Assembly (NCBI GenBank): GCA_017557425.1
Contig: JAFYYU010000007.1
Span: 77,450-141,449, forward strand
Direction: 5' to 3'
DNA from: Muribaculaceae bacterium
GTDB taxonomy: Bacteria; Bacteroidota; Bacteroidia; Bacteroidales; Muribaculaceae
Length of the DNA stretch: 64,000 nucleotides
The position numbers were made by a program, and so were the translations under genes. The notes under the pieces were generated by a model. It was not told the DNA's origin. It saw only the letters and a list, made by a program, of their open reading frames with translations, and did not search any database. Every line of letters begins with the position of its first letter. Positions within the stretch are counted from its first letter, which is position 1. Shown here in pieces: positions 19,501 through 27,359 of the stretch.

Positions 19501-20275
19501 CACCGTTGGCAGCACGTGAACCGTAGAGCGCCGATGCGGCCGGGCCCTTCAGGATTGACATGCTCTCGATATCCTCGGGGTTGATATCCATCACACGGTT
19601 GGAAGAAGTGGTAGCGCTGTTCATCATACCGTCGAATGCCGAGTTACCAACGATACCTGCCGAGTTGTCGTAGATGACACCATCCACAACGAACAGCGGC
19701 TGACTGTCGCGGTTCTCAGCAACCGAGGTACCACCACGCAGGATGATCTGGGCGCCTGAACCGGCGGCACCAGACGACTGGGTGATGTTTACACCGGCGA
19801 TCTTACCTGACAGCGAGTTGATGGCGTTTGCGCTCTTGTTGCGCATCAGCTCATCGGCCTTCAGGTCGTCAACGGCATAACCCAGCGACTTCTTGTCCTT
19901 GCGGATACCGAGTGCGGTTACAACCACCTCGTCGAGTACCTGGTCATTGGCAGCCATGTCAATGTCCATGGTGCCACTGCCCACGGTAACCTCCATGGGC
20001 TTGCTGCCCACGTAGGAAATGACGAGCACGTCGCCACGGTTGGCGGCGATTGAATACTTACCATCTACATCGGTAGCGGTACCGCGGTTGGTACCCTTGA
20101 CCTTTACGGTCGCGCCGATGAGAGGCTCACCTTGTGCGTCACGTATGACGCCAGAGACTTTGTTGGCCTGGGCGCTGGCTGTGAAGCCCGTGCTGGGAAG
20201 AGAAGTCATCCCTACAGGCGCTCCGCAGGCGATTGCCAAGGCGGCCAACAGTGCTAATTGTTTTTTCATACGCAC
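16532..20275 (-). CDS. SusC-like TonB-dependent outer-membrane transporter with C-terminal coiled coil and OmpA-like domain (locus 2)
   Basis: 1247 residues. Signal peptide (~1-36), carboxypeptidase-D-like domain (~40-120, SGVIRDAQGEPLIGATVKV), plug with LDEVVVTALG, QPLFVVDGVIYD and IESMSILKGPAASALYGSRA, and a long barrel to about 1070. Then a coiled coil with LLNDQINDLRNQLANANN and Cys in ANCRNDL, and an OmpA-like domain at ~1142-1247. The OmpA module differs from that of locus 4 at only four of 106 positions, although the barrels are dissimilar. Its SusD partner follows. Upstream lies a nested hairpin (20343-20381) in the region shared with the divergent SusC3. A two-element promoter is possible at 20381-20412, with an atypical -7. 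Confidence 0.96.
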   Translation of the reverse strand: MRMKKQLALLAALAIACGAPVGMTSLPSTGFTASAQANKVSGVIRDAQGEPLIGATVKVKGTNRGTATDVDGKYSIAANRGDVLVISYVGSKPMEVTVGSGTMDIDMAANDQVLDEVVVTALGIRKDKKSLGYAVDDLKADELMRNKSANAINSLSGKIAGVNITQSSGAAGSGAQIILRGGTSVAENRDSQPLFVVDGVIYDNSAGIVGNSAFDGMMNSATTSSNRVMDINPEDIESMSILKGPAASALYGSRAANGVVMITTKKGKEGHTEIAFSGKMIASMVKDLPKTQHEYVRGYMNDMYNDAGAWTGLDIKNDSYNSWGPKQNVPFYDNLKNFFETGIIWDTNLSVSGGTKNNNFFLSGSFYDQDGIVPTTGYTKTTFRFNGEQKVGRFTFGANAAYSDARTVKTLTGAALYGSSGTGALYAAYNWAPSDDMRHYLNEDGTRYRLFGDQFQPWDERDNPYWIVNKNKMTDDTERFTGNFNVKWDLFDWWWLSYRMGVDSYTTQSHNEIAPGGAIKQIWQRGMLSDNMYKYRYLSNNLMSNWNGQFGDFNVNLMLGGSTDYTKTRRDYESAWNFGVENFFSYENASDADKKFSHGSSKKRMVSAFGEFRVDWRNAIFLTVTGRNDWDSTLPKEHWSYFYPSVSGAIAFTELFRESLPDWFSFGKIRASWAEVGKGTNPYVTNTYLWPVGTYLEGMVGLGNTWTRGNPYLKPERTRSTEVGLELRFIQNRLKFDVAYYTNNSYDLILQPRGPQSTGYIFCSVNSGDVYNKGLEISLSGTPIQRENFIWETGINVYGNRGTVGDLVNGIDVMYLTDVQYGGAKAASYNHGNFMGIDGTKWNRNSDGQLILDKNGFPTTDSKAYEVGDREAKFQGGWNNTFTFFKNWTFNMLWEFRYGGDVFNGTKYAMSMSGASQLSADWRNETLTVSGVDGDGNAVTNTWEASKNYLFNGVETSGYNIIKSYYTGAYNYEVRNWITYVKSLRLRTISLTYDIPRTLLARTKYIKRAAITASANNLLLFTNYDGDPEVAASGAGIGGSSSVGFDYCGVPATRQYALGVNLVFGTDNEAPARVNNVELNLLNDQINDLRNQLANANNASNGRIAQLENDLAAANKALANCRNDLNAAKNAAPKVVDNSKQYMNILVHFPKSGTAVTADQRANVERVAAYLKSHPEATCEIKGYASPEGPQDNNIKLANGRAASVKDMLVKKYGIAANRINAAGQGISNMFDELSWNRVSICEIIVK

Positions 20276-20342
20276 TTACTTTAAGTTTTTAAAAAATGAA
20301 ATTTACTGACTTTATTCTATTTGTCGTAATTCTCAATTTTGC

Positions 20343-20381
20343 GGATGCCAGCTGTCGGCTAAAGGCTTTTAGCCAGCATCC
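20343..20381 (-). promoter_or_regulatory. Nested hairpin upstream of SusC2
   Basis: The outer stem GGATGC (20343-20348) pairs with GCATCC (20376-20381); the inner stem GGCTAAA (20357-20363) pairs with TTTAGCC (20368-20374). It starts 68 bp upstream of the SusC2 start, so it could be a leader structure or an operator. It has no T-run on either strand and is therefore not a plain terminator. Confidence 0.5.
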
Positions 20382-20412
20382 AAAACGGGTTTTAAGTAGG
20401 CAAATTTGCAAA
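20381..20412 (-). promoter_or_regulatory. Possible promoter of SusC2 (atypical -7)
   Basis: On the reverse strand TTTG (20412-20409) is followed after exactly 20 bp by CCGTTTTG (20388-20381). The spacing is canonical but the -7 lacks its TA, so recognition may need an activator or alternative sigma factor. Confidence 0.35.
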
Positions 20413-20553
20413 CAAAAACTCACTTGACCAAAAAATTTGCTAAAAAAATCACGTCAACCTACCGAAATCGGTAAAAAAATAACGCGGAATTTGAGTTTTT
20501 GAACGGATTTTTATTGTTTTTAACATTTGCGAATGTAAAATTTCCCCCGTTTT

Positions 20554-20585
20554 TTTGGTCGTTTCAAAATAATTATAGAATTTTG
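20554..20585 (+). promoter_or_regulatory. Possible promoter of SusC3 (atypical -7)
   Basis: TTTG at 20554-20557 is separated by 20 bp from GAATTTTG at 20578-20585, one base off TAnnTTTG. It would give a ~95-nt leader before the start at 20686. The geometry mirrors that of the SusC2 candidate. Confidence 0.45.
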
Positions 20586-20685
20586 CATGTTGTTAAAAAA
20601 ATATAAACCCAAATGGCCATGCTCAATGCATGGCAACGGCAAAAGACAAATCAAGTATTATCAACATTTATATTAACAAAAAAAC

Positions 20686-23600
20686 GTGCTTATGAAAAGA
20701 CATTTAGCTCTTTTGGGCGCATTGATGCTGCTTTGCGGTACTGGTTACCAGGCCCAGGCAACACCCGCGCCCCAGGTGTCGGCAAATTCCGCCACCAGCA
20801 TTGTGACAGGCCGCGTTGTCGATGAGCAGGGAGAACCCGTCATCGGCGCCAGCATTGTCGAGGTTGGAACGACCCGTGGCACATCGACCGATGTGGACGG
20901 TAACTTCTCGTTCAAAGCTAGCCCCAACGCTAAGCTTCAGATTTCATTCATCGGCTACAAGACCCAAGAGTTGCGTGCCAGCAACGGCATGCGTGTCGTT
21001 CTCGCCGAGGACAACGCCAAACTCGATGAGGTCGTAGTCGTTGGTTACGGTACGCAGCGCAAGGCCAACCTGACCGGTGCCGTGAGCACCGTCGATGTTG
21101 ACAAGGTGCTGGGTTCCAAGTCCGAGACCGACGTGGCCAAGAACCTGCAGGGTACCGTTCCCGGCTTGACCATTTTGAACGCCAACGGTGACATCAGCGC
21201 TGATGCTTCGGTAGTGATCCGTGGTATCGGTACGCTGTCCGGCGACGGCACTCAAGGCCCGCTGGTTATCATTGATGGTGTGCCCGGTAGCTTGAACGAC
21301 CTGAATACCGCCGATATCGAGAACATCAGTGTCCTGAAGGACGCCGCTTCGAGCTCGATCTACGGTACGCAAGCAGCCTTTGGTGTGATCATGGTTACCA
21401 CCAAGACCGCCCGCGTCAAGGACAATGTCAAGGTGCAGTACAACAACAACTTCGCTTGGAGCCAGGCTACCACCTTGCCCGACTATCCCAACGTGCCCAC
21501 CCAGGTGAGCGCCCTGAACGATGTGAACCACCGTATGGGCGTTGCATCGGAGCTCTTCGGTATGTACATGGACAGCGAGGCTTTCCAGAATGGTATCAAC
21601 AACTGGATCAAGAAGCATGGCGACATCAAGGACAAATATCGTCAGATGGTCTATGGTGATGACTATGATGAGAACGGTTACTATGCCAACTGGGATGTGC
21701 CCGGCATCATGTTCAACAACCACGCTCCCTCGCAGAGCCACACCCTGAGTGTAACCGGTAACTCGGGCCGCATCAACTTCTACACCTCGGTTGGTTACAA
21801 CCAGAAGCAGTCGTTGATGAACTTCAATCCCGACAAGCTGCGTCGTTACAACGTTACCGCTAACCTGTCGGTACGCGCTACTGACTGGCTGGAACTCGGT
21901 ACCCGCATCAGCTATGTTGACAGGACCTATGAAACTCCTTACAAGCGTGGTGCCGGTACCTACCAGTACCTGTGGCGCTGGGGTTCATTCTTCGGCCCCT
22001 ACGGCTACTTTGTAGATCCTAACGACGGCAAGCAGTATGACGCCCGCACCATGATTGGTGGCCGCAACACCGGTGGTGACTGCTACTACAAGAGGCATAA
22101 CACACGTCTGGGCGCGTTCGGCAAGATTGACTTCGGCTATGGTCTGAGCTTCAATGCCGACTACACCTTCATCAAGACGGAAGGTCGTTACAAGGGCATC
22201 GGTCTCCCCTCGGTGGTTTACAACACTTGGGGTCTGAATCCTCAGGGTCCCGTGGACATCACGGGTTCAACCTTTATCGAGACCGACCGTAGCTTCACGA
22301 ATGGCCACGTAGCTAACGGCTACTTCGACTTCTTCAAGTCGATCAACGATGCCCACAACTTCAACTTCAAGGTGGGTGCCAACATGGAAAAGTACGAGTA
22401 TGAGTACCTCTACTTTGAGCAGCACGGTCTCCAGGACCTGAACCTGCCCGAACTGGCTCTCACTAACCAGTTCTATAGCTACAGCCACAGCCACGACCAC
22501 TGGGGTTCGGCAGGCTTCTTCGGCCGCATCAACTATGACTACAAGGGCATCTTGCTGCTCGAGTTGAACGGCCGCTACGACGGTTCAAGCAAGTTCCCCA
22601 AGAAGGATCAGTGGGCGTTCTTCCCCTCTGCATCGCTGGGCTTGCGCATCAGTGAAATGGGCTTCTGGAAGCCCATCAAGAGCACCATCAGCAATGCCAA
22701 GTTCCGTGCATCCTATGGTGAAATCGGTAACGATAGGGTTGGTAACTACATGTTCCTCGAGACCATGGGTAAGGTGACCAACGGTGTAAACTGGATTGGT
22801 ACCGGCAACTCCAAGTATGACTACTTTGGTGCTCCCAAGCTGGTTTCTGAGTCCCTGACGTGGGAGACCATCCAGACCCTCAACCTGGGTCTTGACTTGG
22901 CCTTCTTCAACGGCCACCTGAATGTGACTGCCGACTGGTTCCAGCGTACCAACAAGGACATGCTCGCTCCCGGTAAGGCTCTGCCCGCAGTCATCGGTGC
23001 AAGTGCCGCAATGGAGAACGCAGGTTCGATGCGCACCCGTGGTTGGGAAGTCCAGGCTGACTACCACAACCGCTTCGGTGCTGTTGATTTCTATGTTACT
23101 GCCATCGTGAGTGACTACAAGACCAAGATCACCAAGTGGGACAGCAACAACATGATCAACACCAGATACTCTGGCAAGGAGTATGGCGAGATTTGGGGCT
23201 TCGAGACTGACCGCTACTTCGACTTCAAGGACTTCAACAGTGACGGCACCTACGCCTCTGGCGTTGCTGACCAGACCAAGCTGCAGTCCAACGGCTTCAT
23301 TTACGGCCCTGGTGACATCAAGTTCAAGGACCTGAACGGTGACGGTGTCATCGACTGGGGTAAGGGTACTCCCGACGATCACGGTGACTTGAAGAAAATC
23401 GGTAACTTCACCCCGCGCTATCAGTACTCACTGCGCCTGGGTGCTGCCTGGAAGGGCTTTGACGTTGACTTCTACCTGCAGGGCGTGGGCAAGCGCGACA
23501 TGTGGACCCAGTCTGCATTCGTAATGCCCTTCATGCGTGGTGCCGACGCTATCTACACCAACCAGACCAACTATATCACCGAGGCTGACTATGCCGCCGG

Positions 23601-24531
23601 CAAGATCGACCAGAACGCCGACTTCCCCCGCATGTGGGCTGGTGGCGCTGGCCGTGGTACCGCTTCGAGCGACATCCTCGATCTGGGTAAGTTCAACTTC
23701 TATCCCCAGACCAAGTATCTGGTGAACATGAGCTACCTGCGCATGAAGAACATCACCGTGGGTTACACGCTGCCGCAGCACTTGACCCGCAAGGTGTTGA
23801 TCGAGAAACTGCGCTTCTACGCTTCGACCGACAACCTGTTCGACATCATCAACCACAGCAACGGTACCGGTCTCGATCCCGAGATCAACACCGGTGTGGG
23901 CTCCTATGGTAACGCTGTTTGGGGTCGTACCGATCCTATCATGCGCACCTACAGTGTAGGTCTGCAGTTGACCTTCGGCAGCAACAACCGCACTGGCGCT
24001 GCAGTTGCCGCTCCTGGTGACAACAGTCTCTTGAACGCTCAGATCAACGACCTGCGCGCACAGCTCGCCGATGCCGAGAACAACTACAATGCCCGCCTGG
24101 CCGACCTGCAGAACCAGCTCAACGCTGCCAACAACCGCAACTCGCAGCTCCAGAAGGATCTGAACGACTGTCAGAAGAGCAAGGGCAACATGATTGACAA
24201 GTCGCTGCAGTACATGACCATCCTGTGCCACTTCCCCGTGAACAAGACCAATGTTACTGCCGACCAGCAGCCCAACGTGGAGCGCATCGCCGCTTACATG
24301 AAGAGCCATCCTGAGGCTACCTGCACCGTCAACGGTTATGCTTCCAAAGAGGGTCCCGCTGACCACAACATCAAGCTCGCTGAGGGCCGTGCCGCCAGCG
24401 TGAAGGATATGCTCGTGAAGAAGTATGGTATCGATGCCAAGCGCATCAACGCCCAGGGTCAGGGCATCAGCAACATGTTTGATGAACTGAGCTGGAACCG
24501 CGTTTCCATCTGCGAGATCATCGTGAAGTAA
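20686..24531 (+). CDS. SusC-like TonB-dependent outer-membrane transporter with C-terminal coiled coil and OmpA-like domain (locus 3)
   Basis: 1281 residues (MLMKRH; the Met at 20692 is an alternative start). Signal peptide to about residue 25-30, carboxypeptidase-D-like domain (GRVVDEQGEPVIGASIVEV), plug with LDEVVVVGYGTQRK, VIIDGVPGSL and ISVLKDAASSSIYGTQA, a barrel ending near VGLQLTFGSN, coiled coil (LLNAQINDLRAQL, Cys in NDCQKS), and an OmpA-like domain at ~1176-1281. This OmpA module is the most diverged of the four (GYASKEG, TCTVNG), yet keeps SNMFDELSWNRVSICEI. The partner SusD gene follows after 128 bp containing two opposed heptad arrays. Orientation is opposite to loci 1, 2 and 4. 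Substrate is unknown. Confidence 0.96.
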   Translation: MLMKRHLALLGALMLLCGTGYQAQATPAPQVSANSATSIVTGRVVDEQGEPVIGASIVEVGTTRGTSTDVDGNFSFKASPNAKLQISFIGYKTQELRASNGMRVVLAEDNAKLDEVVVVGYGTQRKANLTGAVSTVDVDKVLGSKSETDVAKNLQGTVPGLTILNANGDISADASVVIRGIGTLSGDGTQGPLVIIDGVPGSLNDLNTADIENISVLKDAASSSIYGTQAAFGVIMVTTKTARVKDNVKVQYNNNFAWSQATTLPDYPNVPTQVSALNDVNHRMGVASELFGMYMDSEAFQNGINNWIKKHGDIKDKYRQMVYGDDYDENGYYANWDVPGIMFNNHAPSQSHTLSVTGNSGRINFYTSVGYNQKQSLMNFNPDKLRRYNVTANLSVRATDWLELGTRISYVDRTYETPYKRGAGTYQYLWRWGSFFGPYGYFVDPNDGKQYDARTMIGGRNTGGDCYYKRHNTRLGAFGKIDFGYGLSFNADYTFIKTEGRYKGIGLPSVVYNTWGLNPQGPVDITGSTFIETDRSFTNGHVANGYFDFFKSINDAHNFNFKVGANMEKYEYEYLYFEQHGLQDLNLPELALTNQFYSYSHSHDHWGSAGFFGRINYDYKGILLLELNGRYDGSSKFPKKDQWAFFPSASLGLRISEMGFWKPIKSTISNAKFRASYGEIGNDRVGNYMFLETMGKVTNGVNWIGTGNSKYDYFGAPKLVSESLTWETIQTLNLGLDLAFFNGHLNVTADWFQRTNKDMLAPGKALPAVIGASAAMENAGSMRTRGWEVQADYHNRFGAVDFYVTAIVSDYKTKITKWDSNNMINTRYSGKEYGEIWGFETDRYFDFKDFNSDGTYASGVADQTKLQSNGFIYGPGDIKFKDLNGDGVIDWGKGTPDDHGDLKKIGNFTPRYQYSLRLGAAWKGFDVDFYLQGVGKRDMWTQSAFVMPFMRGADAIYTNQTNYITEADYAAGKIDQNADFPRMWAGGAGRGTASSDILDLGKFNFYPQTKYLVNMSYLRMKNITVGYTLPQHLTRKVLIEKLRFYASTDNLFDIINHSNGTGLDPEINTGVGSYGNAVWGRTDPIMRTYSVGLQLTFGSNNRTGAAVAAPGDNSLLNAQINDLRAQLADAENNYNARLADLQNQLNAANNRNSQLQKDLNDCQKSKGNMIDKSLQYMTILCHFPVNKTNVTADQQPNVERIAAYMKSHPEATCTVNGYASKEGPADHNIKLAEGRAASVKDMLVKKYGIDAKRINAQGQGISNMFDELSWNRVSICEIIVK

Positions 24532-24540
24532 TTATTAACC

Positions 24541-24575
24541 AGTTGTAAGTTGTAAGTTTCTAGTTTTTAGTACTG
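24541..24575. repeat. Heptanucleotide array, left arm, between SusC3 and SusD3
   Basis: Five units at strict 7-bp period (AGTTGTA twice, then AGTTTCT, AGTTTTT and a degenerate last unit). It starts 9 bp after the SusC3 stop and is complementary to the array at 24612-24646. Confidence 0.8.
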
Positions 24576-24611
24576 TTACCTAATTCATCATTTTCAGGCG
24601 ATAGAAATCAT

Positions 24612-24646
24612 ACTAAAAACTTAAAACTAAAGACTTTAAACTAATA
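24612..24646. repeat. Heptanucleotide array, right arm, between SusC3 and SusD3
   Basis: Five units of consensus ACTWAAR at 7-bp period, ending 13 bp before the SusD3 ATG. Sixteen of 18 central positions can pair with the left array, so the transcript could fold into a long AU-rich hairpin between the two genes. Confidence 0.8.
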
Positions 24647-24659
24647 AAACAATATAATT

Positions 24660-26375
24660 ATGAAACTTTTCAAATCAATTATACTGGTTGGTCTGGGTGT
24701 TTTCATGCTCTCCTTGGCTTCGTGCGATGATATCCTCGACACTGAACCCTATGATCAGTTTACCAAGGACAACTACTTTACCAGTGAGACCAACGTCCAG
24801 CTGTTTGCCAACTACTTCTATAACACCTTCACGGGTTATGGAAGCGGCAGTGGTGACTACTACTTCAACACCTTGAATGATGACCAGGCCTCTACCGGTA
24901 TCACCAAGTGGTCATACATGAATGTTCCCGGTACCGCTGGCGCTTGGAACACGCCCTATGTGGAAATCCGCCGCGCCAATACCCTGATTGCCGCTGTGCC
25001 CAACGTCGAGTCGATGAGCGATGCCAAGAAAGCCAACTGGCTGGGTATCGGTCGCCTGTACCGTGCATGGCAGCACTACAAGTTGGTTCGCAACTATGGT
25101 GACTGCTACTGGGTGGACAAGGAACTCGATCCCAATGACGAAGACATCCTGTACGGTCCCCGTCAGCCCCGCAACGACGTGATGGACAAGGTGCTTGAGG
25201 ACCTGACCTTCGCTTGCGCCAACATCACCGACAACGCTAACTCGCGCACCGCTTTCAACAAGTGGGTTGCTCTGGCCATGAAGGCTGAGGTTTGCCTCTA
25301 TGAGGGTGACTACAGCAAGTATGTGACCAAGAACAATGAGCGCGCCAACAAGTACCTCACCGAGGCCAAGAACGCTTGCGAGCAGATCATGAACTCTGGC
25401 AACTTTGCCCTGAACGGCAACTACCAGGCTAACTTCAACTCGCTTGACCTGGCCGGTAACAAGGAGATGATCCTGTACAAGCACTACATCCAGAGCACCT
25501 TTGCCCACGGTACTATCGACTACACCTGCGGTTCTACCCAGGTGAACGGTATGACCAAGGATGCCTTCGACAGCTACCTGTTCAAGGATGGTAAGCCCCT
25601 GGCTACCACCAGCCTGAACAAGAGCGACCACGGTACCATTGTTGTCCTCGACGACAACTCGGGCCTGGGTGAGGCTCCCCACATCGACATCAGCAACGTG
25701 CTCGCTAACCGCGACCCGCGCCTGAGTGCCCAGGTGGACAAGATCCTCCAATTCCCCGGCTGTGGCTACGCCCGCTTTGGCGGTGCTCAGTCCACCGCTT
25801 CGACCGGTTACGGTGTATTCCTGTTCGATACCAACCTGATCGACAACACCAACCGTCAGAGCACTTATGGTAACTGGACCGACGCTCCCATCTTCTGGTA
25901 TGCCGAGATCCTGTTGAACTATGCCGAAGCTTGCGCCGAGCTGGGTAGCATCACCCAGAACGACCTAGACAAGTCCATCAACCTGCTGCGTGACCGCGTG
26001 AGCATGCCTCACCTCTCAGTCAATGTTGAGGCCGATCCCGCCAACAACATGGGCGTGAGCAGCATCCTTTGGGAGGTTCGCCGTGAGCGCCGCGTCGAGA
26101 TGATGTACTGCATGAACGACCGCTACTGGTCACTCGTGCGCTGGAACCAGCTCTCGCTGCTCGACACCGATACCCATCCCAACCTGTGCCGTGGTGCATA
26201 CGTTGCAGGATTTGATGCCATCAGCCTTGGCGAAATCGATGTTGACGCCGACGGTTACATCAACTGTACCAACAACGGCGCACCCCGCAAGTGGGATGCC
26301 AAGTACAACCTGTTCCCGATTCCCGACGATCAGCGCAACCTGAATCCCGAAATCGGCCAGAACCCCGGTTGGTAA
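24660..26375 (+). CDS. SusD/RagB-family nutrient-binding outer-membrane lipoprotein
   Basis: A 571-residue lipoprotein of classical SusD length. Lipobox LASC with lipidated Cys22 followed by DDILDTEPYDQFT, the standard SusD start. The helical N-terminal half has LYRAWQHYKLVRNYGDCYWVDK, and the C-terminal RagB/SusD domain shows ILLNYAEACAELG and LWEVRRERRVEMM, both strongly conserved in the family; the end is FPIPDDQRNLNPEIGQNPGW. It therefore belongs to the main SusD family (PF14322 plus PF07980), unlike the SusD proteins of loci 1 and 2. Partner of the upstream SusC. No enzyme gene follows; the next gene is convergent. Confidence 0.96.
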   Translation: MKLFKSIILVGLGVFMLSLASCDDILDTEPYDQFTKDNYFTSETNVQLFANYFYNTFTGYGSGSGDYYFNTLNDDQASTGITKWSYMNVPGTAGAWNTPYVEIRRANTLIAAVPNVESMSDAKKANWLGIGRLYRAWQHYKLVRNYGDCYWVDKELDPNDEDILYGPRQPRNDVMDKVLEDLTFACANITDNANSRTAFNKWVALAMKAEVCLYEGDYSKYVTKNNERANKYLTEAKNACEQIMNSGNFALNGNYQANFNSLDLAGNKEMILYKHYIQSTFAHGTIDYTCGSTQVNGMTKDAFDSYLFKDGKPLATTSLNKSDHGTIVVLDDNSGLGEAPHIDISNVLANRDPRLSAQVDKILQFPGCGYARFGGAQSTASTGYGVFLFDTNLIDNTNRQSTYGNWTDAPIFWYAEILLNYAEACAELGSITQNDLDKSINLLRDRVSMPHLSVNVEADPANNMGVSSILWEVRRERRVEMMYCMNDRYWSLVRWNQLSLLDTDTHPNLCRGAYVAGFDAISLGEIDVDADGYINCTNNGAPRKWDAKYNLFPIPDDQRNLNPEIGQNPGW

Positions 26376-26421
26376 TTTCCTGAACCTTTGACCCGCCCAA
26401 CGGGTCACCCGACAATAGCAA

Positions 26422-26460
26422 CTGCCGCCGCGTCACTCAAGACACGGCGGCAGTTACTTT
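26422..26460 (+). terminator. Intrinsic terminator of the SusC3-SusD3 operon
   Basis: CTGCCGCCG (26422-26430) pairs with CGGCGGCAG (26445-26453), with a T-rich tail TTACTTT. It lies 46 bp after the SusD stop. Confidence 0.8.
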
Positions 26461-26480
26461 CCCTAAGGGCCCTAAAGGCC

Positions 26481-27230
26481 TTACTGGTAGTCCCTAATCC
26501 TCACGTCAATGCCGCTGCCGTCAAGCAGCTTTACCACCTGCTGGATGTCGGTCTGCCCGTAGTGGTAGGGGAACAGCACGGCGGGCTTGATAATCGTGGC
26601 GGCGCGGGCACACTGCTCGGGCGTCATCGTGTAGGGCAGGTTGCAAGGCAGGAATGCCACGTCAATGTCCTTGATGTCGGCCATCTCGGGGATGTCCTCG
26701 GTATCGCCGGCGATGTAGATGCGCATGCCCTCGATGGTGAGCACAAAGCCGTTGTCGCGACCCTTGGGGTGGAACTGCAATTTCTCGGGCGAGTTGTTGT
26801 AGGCGGGCACGGCATCCACGGTCCAGCCATCGGATAATGTCCGTGTGTCGCCGTTGGCCATAACATCGCCCTTGCCGCCCAGGATTTCGTGGCAGCGGGC
26901 ATTGGTGATGAGCACGGTGCCCTCCTTGGTCAACTGGTTGATAGCCACCGAATCCAAGTGGTCAAAATGCTCGTGCGTCACCAGGATGTAATCCGCCTTG
27001 GGCAGGGTGGAGTAGTCGGTCTCGGGCTTCACTGCCGTTGTCACAGGGTCCACATAGACCCACTTCTCGCCCACCTGCATCCTGAAGCTGCCGTGCTTGA
27101 TGCAGTACATCTTCACCGTTGTGCCGCCCTCGGTCTTGAACACGTCACAACCTGTCTCATTCTCCTGCGCCGTGCAGCCGCACATGGCGCCAACAATCAT
27201 CATTGCCATAACAAAAAATTTCGTTTTCAT
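26481..27230 (-). CDS. Metallo-beta-lactamase-fold hydrolase, probable lipoprotein or exported
   Basis: 249 residues with an N-terminal signal sequence and a Cys near residue 19 (MCGC) that could be lipidated, although the lipobox is not ideal. The metal-binding motif THEHFDH is at residues 85-91, and later GDTEDIPEM and YHYGQTD supply further typical ligand positions. The compact size and AGDTED motif resemble the UPF0173/UlaG-like subgroup (Lactamase_B_3). The substrate is unknown; periplasmic location is inferred from the signal. A -7 box TACCTTTG is at 27257-27264. It is convergent with SusD3 and separated from it by a terminator. Confidence 0.85.
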   Translation of the reverse strand: MKTKFFVMAMMIVGAMCGCTAQENETGCDVFKTEGGTTVKMYCIKHGSFRMQVGEKWVYVDPVTTAVKPETDYSTLPKADYILVTHEHFDHLDSVAINQLTKEGTVLITNARCHEILGGKGDVMANGDTRTLSDGWTVDAVPAYNNSPEKLQFHPKGRDNGFVLTIEGMRIYIAGDTEDIPEMADIKDIDVAFLPCNLPYTMTPEQCARAATIIKPAVLFPYHYGQTDIQQVVKLLDGSGIDVRIRDYQ

Positions 27231-27256
27231 TGTCTATAAACGGTTTACATTTTGTC

Positions 27257-27264
27257 CAAAGGTA
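27257..27264 (-). promoter_or_regulatory. Candidate -7 box for the metallo-hydrolase gene
   Basis: The reverse strand reads TACCTTTG, exact to TAnnTTTG, 26 bp before the ATG at 27230. A CTTG lies 18 bp upstream as a possible -33 element. Confidence 0.5.
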
Positions 27265-27359
27265 AACAAAACCATTCAAACCCAAGCACTGAAAAAGAAG
27301 AAAAATGCTTTTTTAAACTGTTTGTTGATAAAAACTCACTATTTTTCGGGAATAATTAC

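Larger units (their letters stand above)
20276..20685. other. Divergent regulatory region between SusC2 and SusC3
   Basis: 410 bp without a gene, very AT-rich except for one GC-richer hairpin. It should contain the promoters of both SusC operons. Nested hairpin at 20343-20381; possible leftward promoter at 20381-20412 and rightward promoter at 20554-20585. No ECF sigma, anti-sigma or hybrid two-component gene is adjacent to explain regulation. Confidence 0.6.

Noticed and set aside
10632..24366. Many long antisense frames inside the SusC genes, e.g. 22585-23382 and 23428-24366
   Set aside because: All are explained by codon composition of the SusC genes. They repeat between copies because the OmpA modules are near-identical, not because of selection on the antisense strand.
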